Below, one piece after another: positions 24,010 to 36,750 of a stretch of 64,000 nt of DNA (positions are counted from its first letter, which is position 1; the number at the start of each line of letters is the position of its first letter). The stretch is from Ptiloglossa arizonensis. Taxonomy: Eukaryota; Arthropoda; Insecta; Hymenoptera; Colletidae. The notes under the pieces are model-generated. The model ran no database searches. It was not told the DNA's origin and was given only the letters and a program-made list of their open reading frames with translations. The stretch spans positions 682,001 through 746,000 of the forward strand of contig NW_027478518.1 in assembly GCF_051014685.1 (NCBI RefSeq). The letters run 5' to 3'. The translations under genes were made by a program, and so were the position numbers.

Positions 24010-25425
24010 CAGAAGTGCGAAAAATTTCTTGTCTTCTCAACCATTTCTTAGCTTCAAACTCCCATATCTCGCGAACCGATTGACCTAATCCAAAAATTCC
24101 TATTGCATTTGAAAGTAGAAACTCGCCCAATTACAACGGTACGTGTATTTTTCCCCTAGGCCATTCTGGTTAAGCGATTGGAGCAGCAGAATTGCGAAAA
24201 ATTTGTCGTCTTGTCAGCCATTTCTTAGCTTCAAAGTCCCATATCTCGCGAACGGATTGAACTAACCCAAAAATTCCTATTGCACTTGAAAGTAGAAATT
24301 CGCCCGATTACAAGGGTACGTGTATTTTTCCCCTAGGCCGTTCTGGTTAAGCGATTGGAGCAGCAGAAGTGCGAAAAATTTTTTGCCTTCTCAACCATTC
24401 CTTGGCTTCAAACTCCCATATCTCGCGAACGGAATGACCTAACCAAAAAATTCCTATTGCATCTGAAAGTAGAAACTCGCCCGATTACAGCTGTATGTGT
24501 GTTTTTTCCCTAGGCCATTCTGGTTAAGCGTTTGGAGCAGCAGAATTGCGAAACATTTGTTCTGTTCTCAACCATTTCTTAGCTTCAAACCCCCATATCT
24601 CGCGAACGGATTGACCTAACCCAAAAATTCCTATTGCATTTGAAAGTAGAAGTTGGCCCGATTACAACGGTATGTGTATTTTTTCCCTAGCCCATTCTGG
24701 TTAAGCGTTTGGAGCAGCAGAAGTGCGAAAAATTTCTTGTCTTCTCAGCCATTTCTTAGCTTCAAACTCCCATATCTCCCGAACCGATTGACCTAACCCA
24801 AAAATTCCTATTGCATTTGAAAGTAGAAACTCGCCCGATTACAACGGTACGTGTATTTTTCCCCTAGGCCATTCTGGTTAAGCGATTGGAGAAGCAGAAT
24901 TGCGAAAAATTTGTCGTCTTGTCAGCCATTTCTTAGCTTCAAAGTCCCATATCTCGCGAACGGATTGACCTAACCCAAAAATTCCTATTGCATTTGAAAG
25001 TAGAAACTCGCCCGATTACAAGGGTACGTGTATTTTTCCCCTAGGCCATTCTGGTTAAGCGATTGGAGCAGCAGAAGTGCGAAAAATTTTTTGCCTTCTC
25101 AACCATTCCTTGGCTTCAAACTCCCATATCTCGCGAACGGAATGACCTAACCAAAAAATTCCTATTGCATCTGAAAGTAGAAACTCGCCCGATTACAGCT
25201 GTATGTGTGTTTTTTCCCTAGGCCATTCTGGTTAAGCGTTTGGAGCAGCAGAATTGCGAAAAATTTGTTCTCTTCTCAACCATTTCTTAGCTTCAAACTC
25301 CCATATCTCGCGAACGGATTGACCTAACCCAAAAATTCCTATTGCATTTGAAAGTAGAAGCTCGCCCGATTACAGCGGTATGTGTATTTTTTCCCCAGGC
25401 CATTCTACTTAAGCGTTTGGAGCAG
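24010..25425 (+). repeat. 708-bp four-monomer HOR A'-I-J-K', two copies
   Basis: cagaagtgcg at 24,010 and 24,718 is 708 bp apart (4 x 177). Order: A' (cgaaccg, tacgtg), I (caagggta), J (attccttgg, cggaatg, cagctgta), K' (gaaacatttgttctgttc, aaacccccat). The second K-position monomer is a variant (gaaaaatttgttctc, cagcggta, ccccagg). Related four-monomer units recur near 26.5-27.6 and 29.5-30.9 kb through the duplications. Confidence 0.8.
24145..25346 (+). repeat. 2,301-bp-offset duplication, copy 1
   Basis: Matches 26,446-27,647 (offset 2,301 = 13 x 177). Shared markers: cacttgaaagtagaaattcg, cgttctgg, gaaacatttgttctgttc and agaagcagaattg. It lies within the larger 5,487-bp-offset duplication, so this segment exists three times between 24 and 31 kb. 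Confidence 0.83.
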
Positions 25426-25553
25426 CAGAATTGCGAAAAATTTCTTGTCTTCTCAACCATTTCTTAGCTTCAAACTCCCATATCTCGCGAACGGATTGAC
25501 CTAACCCAAAACTTCCTATTGCATTTGAAAGTAGAAACTCGCCCGATTACAAC

Positions 25554-26265
25554 GGTACGTGTATTTTTCCCCTACGCCATTCTGGTTAAGCGATTGGTGC
25601 AGCAGAAGTGCGAAAAATTTTTTGACTTCTCAACCATTTCTTGGCTTCAAACTCCCATATCTCGCGAACGGACTGACCTAACCAAAAAATTCCTATTGCA
25701 TCTGAAAGTAGAAACTCGCCCGATTACAGGTGTATGTGGGTTTTTTCCCTAGGCCATTCTGGTTAAGCGTTTGGAGCAGCAGAATTGCGAAAAATTTGTT
25801 CTCTTCTCAACCATTTCTTAGCTTCAAACTCCCATATCTCGCGAACGGATTGACCTAACCCAAAAATTCCTATTGCACTTGAAAGTAGAAGCTTGCCCGA
25901 TTACAACGGTACGTGTATTTTTCCCCTAGGCCATTCTGGTTAAGCGATTGGAGCAGCAGAATTGCGAAAAATTTCTTGTCTTCTCAACCATTTCTTAGCT
26001 TCAAACTCCCATATCTCGCGAACGAATTGACCTAACCCAAATATTCCTATTGCATTTGAAAGTAGAAGCTCGCCCGATTACAACGGTATGTGTATTTTTT
26101 CCCTAGCCCCTTCCGGTTAAGCGTTTGGAGCAGCAGAAGTGCGAAAAATTTCTTGTCTTCTCAACCATTTCTTAGCTTCAAACTCCCATATCTCGCGAAC
26201 CGATTGACCTAACCCAAAAATTCCTATTGCATTTGAAAGTAGAAACTCGCCCGATTACAACGGTA
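25554..26265 (+). repeat. 6,372-bp-offset duplication, copy 1
   Basis: Matches 31,926-32,637 (offset 36 x 177). Diagnostic shared variants: ggtgcagcagaagtgcg, tgtatgtgggtt, aaatattcc and the rare ctagccccttccgg. One substitution seen: cctacgcc (25,575) against cctaggcc. Confidence 0.83.
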
Positions 26266-26445
26266 TGTGTATTTTCTCCCTAGCCCATTCTGGTTAAGCG
26301 TTTGGAGCAGCAGAATTGCGAAAAATTTGTTGTCTTGTCAACCATTTCTTAGCTTCAAAGTCCCATATCTCGCGAACGGATTGACCAAGCCCAAAAATTC
26401 CAGCTGCGTCTGAAAGTAGAACCTCGCCCGATTACAACCGTATGC

Positions 26446-27647
26446 GTATTTTTCCCCTAGGCCATTCTGGTTAAGCGATTGGAGCAGCAGAATTGCGAAA
26501 AATTTGTCGTCTTGTCAGCCATTTCTTAGCTTCAAAGTCCCATATCTCGCGAACGGATTGACCTAACCCAAAAATTCCTATTGCACTTGAAAGTAGAAAT
26601 TCGCCCGATTACAAGGGTACGTGTATTTTTCCCCTAGGCCGTTCTGGTTAAGCGATTGGAGCAGCAGAAGTGCGAAAAATTTTTTGCCTTCTCAACCATT
26701 CCTTGGCTTCAAACTCCCATATCTCGCGAACGGAATGACCTAACCAAAAAATTCCTATTGCATCTGAAAGTAGAAACTCGCCCGATTACAGCTGTATGTG
26801 TGTTTTTTCCCTAGGCCATTCTGGTTAAGCGTTTGGAGCAGCAGAATTGCGAAACATTTGTTCTGTTCTCAACCATTTCTTAGCTTCAAACCCCCATATC
26901 TCGCGAACGGATTGACCTAACCCAAAAATTCCTATTGCATTTGAAAGTAGAAGCTGGCCCGATTACAACGGTATGTGTATTTTTTCCCTAGCCCATTCTG
27001 GTTAAGCGTTTGGAGCAGCAGAAGTGCGAAAAATTTCTTGTCTTCTCAGCCATTTCTTGGCTTCAAACTCCCATATCTCGCGAACCGATTGACCTAACCC
27101 AAAAATTCCTATTGCATTTGAAAGTAGAAACTCGCCCGATTACAACGGTACGTGTATTTTTCCCCTAGGCCACTCTGGTTAAGCGATTGGAGAAGCAGAA
27201 TTGCGAAAAATTTGTCGTCTTGTCAGCCATTTCTTAGCTTCAAAGTCCCATATCTCGCGAACGGATTGACCTAACCCAAAAATTCCTATTGCATTTGAAA
27301 GTAGAAACTCGCCCGATTACAAGGGTACGTGTATTTTTCCCCTAGGCCATTCTGGTTAAGCGATTGGAGCAGCAGAAGTGCGAAAAATTTTTTGCCTTCT
27401 CAACCATTCCTTGGCTTCAAACTCCCATATCTCGCGAACGGAATGACCTAACCAAAAAATTCCTATTGCATCTGAAAGTAGAAACTCGCCCGATTACAGC
27501 TGTATGTGTGTTTTTTCCCTAGGCCATTCTGGTTAAGCGTTTGGAGCAGCAGAATTGCGAAAAATTTGTTCTCTTCTCAACCATTTCTTAGCTTCAAACT
27601 CCCATATCTCGCGAACGGATTGACCTAACCCAAAAATTCCTATTGCA
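26446..27647 (+). repeat. 2,301-bp-offset duplication, copy 2
   Basis: Near-identical to 24,145-25,346. Its left edge is fused to a Q-like monomer (cagctgcgtctg, caaccgtatgcg near 26,401-26,446), making a chimeric monomer. Private change: ggccactctgg near 27,169. Confidence 0.83.
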
Positions 27648-30600
27648 CTTGAAAGTAGAAGCTTGCCCGATTACAACGGTACGTGTATTTTTCCCCTAGG
27701 CCATTCTGGTTAAGCGTTTGGAGCAGCAGAATTGCGAAAAATTTGTTCTCTTCTCAACCATTTCTTGGCTTCAATCCCCCATATCTCGCGAACGGATTGA
27801 CCTAACCCAAAAATTCCTATTGCATTTGAAAGTAGAAACTCGCCCGATTACAACGGTATGTGTATTTTTTCCCTATCCCATTCTGGTTAAGCGCTTGGAG
27901 CAGCAGAATTGCGAAAAATTTCTTGTCTTCTCAACCATTTCTTAGCTTCAAACTCCCGTATCTCGCGAACGGATTGACCTAACCCAAAAATTCCTATTGC
28001 ATTTGAAAGTAGAAACTCGCCCGATTACAACGGTACGTGTATTTTTCCCCTAGGCCATTCTGGTTAAGCGATTGGAGCAGCAGAATTGCGAAAAATTTGT
28101 CGTCTTGTCAGCCATTTCTTAGCTTCAAAGTCCCATATTCCGCGAACGGATTGACCTAACCCAAAAATTCCTATTGCATTTGAAAGTAGAAACTCGCCCG
28201 ATTACAGCGGTATGTGTATTTTTTCCCCAGGCCATTCTGGTTAAGCGTTTGGAGCTGCAGAATTGCGAAAAATTTGTTCTCTTCTCAACCATTTCTTAAC
28301 TTCAAACTCTCATATCTCGCGAAAGGATTGACCTAACCCAAAAATTCCTATTGCATCTGAAATTAGAAACTCGCCCGATTACAACGGTATGTGTATTTTT
28401 TCCCTAGGCCATTCTGGTTAAGCGTTTGGAGCAGCAGAATTGCGAAAAATTTTTTGCCTTCTCAACCATTTCTTGGCTTCAAACTCCCATATCTCGCGAA
28501 CGGATTGACCTAACCCAAAAATTCCTATTGCATCTGAAAGTAGAAACTCGCCCGATTACAACGGTATGTGTATTTTCTCCCTAGCCCATTCTGGTTAAGC
28601 ATTTGGAGCAGCAGAATTGCGAAAAATTTGTTGTCTTCTCAACGATTTCTTAGCTTCAAACTCCCATATCTCGCGAACGGATTGACCAAACCCAAAAATT
28701 CCTATTGCATCTGAAATTAGAAACTCGCCCGATTACAACGGTATGTGTATTTTCTCCCTAGCCCATTCTGGTTAAGCGTTTGGAGCAGCAGAATTGCGAA
28801 AAATTTGTTGTCTTGTCAACCATTTCTTAGCTTCAAAGTCCCATATCTCGCGAACGGATTGACCTAACCCAAAAATTCCTATTGTAACTGAAAGTAGAAA
28901 CTCGCCCGATTACAACGGTATGTGTATTTTTTCCCTAGCCCATTCTGGTTAAGCATTTGGAGCAGCTGAATTGCGAAAAATTTGTTGTGTTCTCAACCAT
29001 TTCTTAGCTTCAAAGTCCCATATCTCGCGAACGGATTGACCAAGCCCAAAAATTCCTGCTGCGTCTGAAAGTAGAACATCGCCCGATTACAACCGTATGC
29101 GTATTTTTTCCCACACCCATTCTGTTTAAGCGTTTGGAGCAGCAGAATTGCGAAAAATTTGTTGTCTTCTCAACCATTTCTTAGCTTCAAAGTCCCATAA
29201 CTCGCGAACAGATTGACCAATCCCAAAAATTCCTTCGGCGTCTGAAAGTAGAAACTCGCCCGATTACAACGGTATGTGTATTTTTTCCCTAGGCCATTCC
29301 GGTTAAGCCTTTGGAGCAGCAGAATTGCGAAACATTTGTTCTGTTCTCAACCATTTCTTAGCTTCAAACCCCCATATCTCGCGAACGGATTGACCTAACC
29401 CAAAAATTCCTATTGCATTTGAAAGTAGAAGCTCGCCCGATTACAACGGTATGTGTATTTTTTCCCTAGCCCATTCTGGTTAAGCGTTTGGAGCAGCAGA
29501 AGTGCGAAAAATTTCTTGTCTTCTCAACCATTTCTTAGCTTCAAACTCCCATATCTCGCGAACCGATTGACCTAATCCAAAAATTCCTATTGCATTTGAA
29601 AGTAGAAACTCGCCCAATTACAACGGTACGTGTATTTTTCCCCTAGGCCATTCTGGTTAAGCGATTGGAGCAGCAGAATTGCGAAAAATTTGTCGTCTTG
29701 TCAGCCATTTCTTAGCTTCAAAGTCCCATATCTCGCGAACGGATTGACCTAACCCAAAAATTCCTATTGCACTTGAAAGTAGAAATTCGCCCGATTACAA
29801 GGGTACGTGTATTTTTCCCCTAGGCCGTTCTGGTTAAGCGATTGGAGCAGCAGAAGTGCGAAAAATTTTTTGCCTTCTCAACCATTCCTTGGCTTCAAAC
29901 TCCCATATCTCGCGAACGGAATGACCTAACCAAAAAATTCCTATTGCATCTGAAAGTAGAAACTCGCCCGATTACAGCTGTATGTGTGTTTTTTCCCTAG
30001 GCCATTCTGGTTAAGCGTTTGGAGCAGCAGAATTGCGAAACATTTGTTCTGTTCTCAACCATTTCTTAGCTTCAAACCCCCATATCTCGCGAACGGATTG
30101 ACCTAACCCAAAAATTCCTATTGCATTTGAAAGTAGAAGCTGGCCCGATTACAACGGTATGTGTATTTTTTCCCTAGCCCATTCTGGTTAAGCATTTGGA
30201 GCAGCAGAAGTGCGAAAAATTTCTTGTCTTCTCAGCCATTTCTTAGCTTCAAACTCCCATATCTCGCGAACCGATTGACCTAACCCAAAAATTCCTATTG
30301 CATTTGAAAGTAGAAACTCGCCCGATTACAACGGTACGTGTATTTTTCCCCTAGGCCATTCTGGTTAAGCGATTGGAGAAGCAGAATTGCGAAAAATTTG
30401 TCGTCTTGTCAGCCATTTCTTAGCTTCAAAGTCCCATATCTCGCGAACGGATTGACCTAACCCAAAAATTACTATTGCATTTGAAAGTAGAAACTCGCCC
30501 GATTACAAGGGTACGTGTATTTTTCCCCTAGGCCATTCTGGTTAAGCGATTGGAGCAGCAGAAGTGCGAAAAATTTTTTGCCTTCTCAACCATTCCTTGG

Positions 30601-31084
30601 CTTCAAACTCCCATATCTCGCGAACGGAATGACCTAACCAAAAAATTCCTATTGCATCTGAAAGTAGAAACTCGCCCGATTACAGCTGTATGTGTGTTTT
30701 TTCCCTAGGCCATTCTGGTTAAGCGTTTGGAGCAGCAGAATTGCGAAAAATTTGTTCTCTTCTCAACCATTTCTTAGCTTCAAACTCCCATATCTCGCGA
30801 ACGGATTGACCTAACCCAAAAATTCCTATTGCATTTGAAAGTAGAAGCTCGCCCGATTACAGCGGTATGTGTATTTTTTCCCCAGGCCATTCTAGTTAAG
30901 CGTTTGGAGCAGCAGAATTGCGAAAAATTTCTTGTCTTCTCAACCATTTCTTAGCTTCAAACTCCCATATCTCGCGAACGGATTGACCTAACCCAAAACT
31001 TCCTATTGCATTTGAAAGTAGAAACTCGCCCGATTACAACGGTACGTGTATTTTTCCCCTAGGCCATTCTGGTTAAGCGATTGG
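27524..31084 (+). repeat. 5,487-bp-offset segmental duplication, copy 2
   Basis: Second copy of 22,037-25,597, about 3.56 kb. Private differences include agaacatcg near 29,074 (agaacctcg in the first copy) and aaattactattg near 30,468. The left edge lies at the ctaggcc/ctagccc position, a frequent breakpoint site in this array. Confidence 0.87.
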
Positions 31085-31925
31085 AGCAGCAGAATTGCGA
31101 AAAATTTGTCGTCTTGTCAGCCATTTCTTAGCTTCAAAGTCCCATATCTCGCGAACGGATTGACCTATCCCAAAAATTCCGATTGCATTTGAAAGTAGAA
31201 ACTCGCCCGATTACAAGGGTACGTGTATTTTTCCCCTAGGCCATTCTGGTTAAGCGATTGGTGCAGCAGAAGAGCGAAAAATTTTTTGCCTTCTCAACCA
31301 TTTCTTGGCTTCAAACTCCCATATCTCGCGAACGGACTGACCTAACCAAAAAATTCCTATTGCATCTGAAAGTAGAAACTCGCCCGATTACAGCTGTATG
31401 TGTGTTTTTTCCCTAGGCCATTCTGGTTAAGCGTTTGGAGCAGCAGAATTGCGAAAAATTTGTTCTCTTCTCAACCATTTCTTAGCTTCAATCCCCCATA
31501 TCTCGCGAACGGATTGACCTAACCCAAAAATTCCTATTGCATTTGAAAGTAGAAACTCGCCCGATTACAACGGTATGTGTATTTTTTCCCTAGCCCATTC
31601 TGGTTAAGAGCTTGGAGCAGCAGAATTGCGAAAAATTTCTTGTCTTCTCAACCATTTCTTAGCTTCAAACTCCCATATCTCGCGAACGGATTGACCTAAC
31701 CCAAAAATTCCTATTGCATTTGAAAGTAGAAACTCGCCCGATTACAACGGTACGTGTATTTTTCCCCTAGGCCATTCTGGTTAAGCGATTGGAGCAGCAG
31801 AATTGCGAAAAATTTGTCGTCTTCTCAGCCATTTCTTAGCTTCAAAGTCCCATATCTCGCGAACGGATTGACCTAACCCAAAAATTCCTATTGCATTTGA
31901 AAGTAGAAACTCGCCCGATTACAAG

Positions 31926-32637
31926 GGTACGTGTATTTTTCCCCTAGGCCATTCTGGTTAAGCGATTGGTGCAGCAGAAGTGCGAAAAATTTTTTGCCTT
32001 CTCAACCATTTCTTGGCTTCAAACTCCCATATCTCGCGAACGGACTGACCTAACCAAAAAATTCCTATTGCATCTGAAAGTAGAAACTCGCCCGATTACA
32101 GGTGTATGTGGGTTTTTTCCCTAGGCCATTCTGGTTAAGCGTTTGGAGCAGCAGAATTGCGAAAAATTTGTTCTCTTCTCAACCATTTCTTAGCTTCAAA
32201 CTCCCATATCTCGCGAACGGATTGACCTAACCCAAAAATTCCTATTGCACTTGAAAGTAGAAGCTTGCCCGATTACAACGGTACGTGTATTTTTCCCCTA
32301 GGCCATTCTGGTTAAGCGATTGGAGCAGCAGAATTGCGAAAAATTTCTTGTCTTCTCAACCATTTCTTAGCTTCAAACTCCCATATCTCGCGAACGAATT
32401 GACCTAACCCAAATATTCCTATTGCATTTGAAAGTAGAAGCTCGCCCGATTACAACGGTATGTGTATTTTTTCCCTAGCCCCTTCCGGTTAAGCGTTTGG
32501 AGCAGCAGAAGTGCGAAAAATTTCTTGTCTTCTCAACCATTTCTTAGCTTCAAACTCCCATATCTCGCGAACCGATTGACCTAACCCAAAAATTCCTATT
32601 GCATTTGAAAGTAGAAACTCGCCCGATTACAACGGTA
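31926..32637 (+). repeat. 6,372-bp-offset duplication, copy 2
   Basis: Second copy of 25,554-26,265. Beyond its right edge this copy continues as A' (tacgtg, cccctagg) and the other as tatgtg with ctccctagccc, so the breakpoint is at the tatg/tacg diagnostic site. Confidence 0.82.
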
Positions 32638-33189
32638 CGTGTATTTTTCCCCTAGGCCATTCTGGTTAAGCGATTGGAGCAGCAGAATTGCGAAAAATTT
32701 GTCGTCTTGTCAGCCATTTCTTAGCTTCAAAGTCCCATATCTCGCGAACGGATTGACCTAACCCAAAAATTCCTATTGCATTTGAAAGTAGAAACTCGCC
32801 CGATTACAAGGGTACGTGTATTTTTCCCCTAGGCCATTCTGGTTAAGCGATTGGAGCAGCAGAAGTGCGAGAAATTTGTTGTCTTGTCAGCCATTTCTTA
32901 GCTTCAAAGTCCCATATCTCGCGAACGGATTGACCTAACCCAGAAATTCCTATTGCACTTGAAAGTAGAAGCTTGCCCGATTACAACGGTACGTGTATTT
33001 TTCCCCTAGGCCATTCTGGTTAAGCGATTGGAGCAGCAGAATTGCGAGAAATTTGTTGTCTTGTCAGCCATTTCTTAGCTTCAAAGTCCCATATCTCGCG
33101 AACGGATTGACCTAACCCAGAAATTCCTATTGCATCTGAAAGTAGAAACTCGCCCGATTACAGCGGTATGTGTATTTTTTCCCCAGGCC

Positions 33190-33810
33190 ATTCTGGTTAA
33201 GCGTTTGGAGCAGCAGAATTGCGAAAAATTTTTTGCCTTCTCAACCATTTCTTGGCTTCAAACTCCCATATCTCGCGAACGGATTGACCTAACCCAAAAA
33301 TTCCTATTGCATCTGAAAGTACAAACTCGCCCGATTACAACGGTATGTGTGTTTTTTCACTAGGCCATTCTGGTTAAGCGTTTGGAGCAGCAGAATTGCG
33401 AAAAATTTGTTCTCTTCTCAACCATTTCTTAGCTTCAATCCCCCATATCTCGCGAACGGATTGACCTAACCCAAAAATTCCTATTGCATTTGAAAGTAGA
33501 AACTCGCCCGATTACAAGGGTATGTGTATTTTTTCCCTAGCCCATTCTGGTTAAGCGCTTGAGCAGCAGAATTGCGAAAAATTTCTTGTCTTCTCAACCA
33601 TTTCTTAGCTTCAAACTCCCATATCTCGCGAACGGATTGACCTAACCCAAAAATTCCTATTGCATTTGAAAGTAGAAACTCGCCCGATTACAACGGTACG
33701 TGTATTTTTCCACTAGGCCATTCTGGTTAAGCGATTGGAGCAGCAGAATTGCGAAAAATTTGTCGTCTTGTCAGACATTTCTTAGCTTCAAAGTCCCATA
33801 TCTCGCGAAC
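33190..33810 (+). repeat. Segment shared with 51.93-52.5 kb (offset 18,738)
   Basis: Carries rare variants found again about 18.7 kb away: agtacaaactcg, ttttttcactagg, and a 1-bp deletion giving aagcgcttgagcag (33,553; second copy 52,291). The approximate left edge is the ccaggcc or cctggcc position. Links the irregular domain to the fourth region. Confidence 0.78.
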
Positions 33811-34097
33811 GGATTGACCTAACCCAAAAATTCCTATTGCATTTGAAAGTAGAAACTCGCCCGATTACAAGGGTACGTGTATTTTTCCCCTAGGCCATTC
33901 TGGTTAAGCGATTGGAGCAGCAGAATTGCGAAAAATTTGTTCTCTTCTCAACCATTTCTTAGCTTCAAACTCCCACATCTCGCGAACGAATTGACCTAAC
34001 CAAAAAATTCCTATTGCATCTGAAAGTAGAAACTCGCCCGTTTACAGGTGTATGTGTGTTTTTTCCCTAGGCCATTCTGGTTAAGCGTTTGGAGCAG

Positions 34098-36750
34098 CAG
34101 AAGTGCGAAAAATTTCTTGTCTTCTCAACCATTTCTTAGCTTCAAACTCCCATATCTCGCGAACCGATTGACCTAACCCAAAAATTCCTATTGCATTTGA
34201 AAGTAGAAACTCGCCCGATTACAACGGTACGTGTATTTTTCCCCTAGGCCATTCTGGTTAAGCGATTGGAGCAGCAGAATTGCGAAAAATTTGTCGTCTT
34301 GTCAGCCATTTCTTAGCTTCAAAGTCCCATATCTCGCTAACGGATTGACCTAACCCAAAAATTCCTATTGCATTTGAAAGTGGAAACTCGCCCGATTACA
34401 AGGGTACGTGTATTTTTCCCATAGGCCATTCTGGTTAAGCGATTGGAGCAGCAGAAGTGCGAAAAATTTTTTGCCTTCTCAACCATTCCTTGGCGTCAAA
34501 CTCCCATATCTCGCGAACGGAATGACCTAACCAAACAATTCCTATTGCATCTGAAAGTAGAAACTCGCCCGATTACAGCTGTATGTGTGTTTTTTCCCTA
34601 GGCCATTCTGGTTAAGCGTTTGGAGCAGCAGAATTGCGAAAAATTTGTTCTCTTCTCAACCATTTCTTAGCTTCAAACTCCCATATCTCGCGAACGAATT
34701 GACCTAACCCAAAAATTCCTATTGCATTTGAAAGTAGAAACTCGCCCGATTACAACGGTACGTGTATTTTTCCCCTAGGCCATTCTGGTTAAGCGATTGG
34801 AGCAGCAGAATTGCGAAAAATTTGTCGTCTTGTCAGCCATTTCTTAGCTTCAAAGTCCCATATCTCGCTAACGGATTGACCTAACCCAAAAATTCCTATT
34901 GCATTTGAAAGTAGAAACTCGCCCGATTACAAGGGTACGTGTATTTTTCCCCTAGGCCATTCTGTTTAAGCGATTGGAGCAGCAGAAGTGCGAAAAATTT
35001 TTTGCCTTGTCAACCATTCCTTGGCTTCAAACTCCCATATCTCGCGAACGGAATGACCTAACCAAACAATTCCTATTGCATCTGAAAGTAGAAACTCGCC
35101 CGATTACAGCTGTATGTGTGTTTTTTCCCTAGGCCATTCTGCTTAAGCGTTTGGAGCAGCAGAATTGCGAAAAATTTGTTCTCTTCTCAACCATTTCTTA
35201 GCTTCAAACTCCCATATCTCGCGAACGAATTGACCTAACCCAAAAATTCCTATTGCATTTGAAAGTAGAAGCTCGCCCGATTACAACGGTATGAGTATTT
35301 TTCCCCTAGGCCATTCTGGTTAAGCGATTGGAGCAGCAGAATTGCGAAAAATTTGTCGTCTTGTCAGCCATTTCTTAGCTTCAAAGTCCCATATCTCGCG
35401 AACGGATTGACCTAACCCAAAAATTCCTATTGCATTTGAAAGTAGAGACTCGCCCGATTACAAGGGTACGTGTATTTTTCCCCTAGGCCATTCTGGTTAA
35501 GCGATTGGAGCAGCAGAAGTGCGAAAAATTTGTTCTCTTCTCAACCATTTCTTAGCTTCAAACTCCCATATCTCGCGAACGGATTGACCTAACCCAAAAA
35601 TTCCTATTGCACTTGAAAGTAGAAGCTTGCCCGATTACAACGGTACGTGTATTTTTCCCCTAGGCCATTCTGGTTAAGCGATTGGAGCAGCAGAATTGCG
35701 AAAAATTTCATGTCTTCTCAACCATTTCTTAGCTTCAAAGTCCCATATCTCGCGAACGGATTGACCTAACCCAGAAATTCCTATTGCATCTGAAAGTAGA
35801 AACTCGCCCGATTACAGCGGTATGTGTATTTTTTCCCCAGGCCATTCTGGTTAAGCGTTTGGAGCAGCAGAATTGCGAAAAATTTGTTCTCTTCTCAAAC
35901 ATTTCTTAACTTCAAACTCTCATATCTCGCGAAAGGATTGACCTAACCCAAAAATTCCTATTGCATCTGAAATTAGAAACTCGCCCGATTACAACGGTAT
36001 GTGTATTTTTTCCCTAGGCCATTCTCGTTAAGCGTTTGGAGCAGCAGAATTGCGAAAAATTTTTTGCCTTCTCAACCATTTCTTGGCTTCAAACTCCCAT
36101 ATCTCGCGAACGGATTGACCTAACCCAAAAATTCCTATTGCATCTGAAAGTAGAAACTCGCCCGGTTACAACGGTATGTGCATTTTTTCCCTAGGCCATT
36201 CTGGTTAAGCGTTTGGAGCAACAGAATTGCGATAAATTTTTTGCCTTCTCAACCATTTCGTGGCTTCAAACTCCCATATCTCGCGAACGGATTGACCTAA
36301 CCCAAAAATTCCTATTGCATCTGAAATTAGAAACTCGCCCGATTACAACGGTATGTGTATTTTCTCCCTAGCCCATTCTGGTTAAGCGTTTGGTGCAGCA
36401 GAATTGCGAAAATGGTTGTCTTGTCAACCATTTCTTAACTTCAAAGTCCCATATCTCGCGAACGGATTGACCTAACCCAAAAATTCCTATTGTAACTGAA
36501 AGTAGAAACTCGCCCGATTACAACGGGATGTGTATTTTTTCCCTAGCCCATTCTGGTTAAGCGTTTGGAGCAGCAGAATTGCGAAAAATTTGTTGTCTTC
36601 TCATCCATTTCTTAGCTTCAAAGTCCCATATCTCGCGAACGAATTGACCTAACCCAAAAATTCCTATTGCATTTGAAAGTAGAAGCTCGCCCGATTACAA
36701 CGGTATGTGTATTTTTCCCCTAGCCCATTCTGGTTAAGCGTTTGGAGCAG
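34098..36750 (+). repeat. 2,653-bp 15-monomer HOR block, copy 1
   Basis: A'-I-J-K-I-J-K-L-M-N-F-G-H-D-E, 15 x 177 - 2. It matches 41,168-43,820 at offset 7,070. The I-J-K triplet is itself doubled; the second I has attctgtttaagcg and the second J has attctgcttaagcg. Private changes: cttggcgtcaa (34,492), ccttgtcaacc (35,006), tgtgcatttttt (36,178), caacgggatg (36,523). Confidence 0.88.

Larger units (their letters stand above)
22037..25597 (+). repeat. 5,487-bp-offset segmental duplication, copy 1
   Basis: Matches 27,524-31,084 (offset 5,487 = exactly 31 x 177, consistent with no D monomers between). Shared markers: ttcaatccccc, gagctgcag, Q and R monomers near 23,550-23,780, agcctttgg near 23,820, and gacctaatcc near 24,087. 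Substitutions seen: ggattgaacta (24,259) against ggattgaccta, agaagttggc (24,652) against agaagctggc, cattctactta (25,407) against cattctagtta. Confidence 0.87.
18171..34097 (+). repeat. Irregular satellite domain, few D monomers, divergent monomers
   Basis: Same 177-bp phase, but the A-B-C-D-E order is lost. Only one D-type deletion monomer is seen (near 21,366). Divergent types appear: P (ttctgcgtctg, tatgcg, ttctctgggcc, gcatttgg), Q (ctgctgcgtctg, agaacctcg, ccacacccattctg) and R (cataactcgcg, gaccaatccc, ttcggcgtctg). Internal duplications at offsets 2,122, 2,301, 5,487 and 6,372 bp cover much of it. Part of the domain is tiled by a four-monomer 708-bp A'-I-J-K' unit. It still contains no non-satellite sequence. 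Confidence 0.88.
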
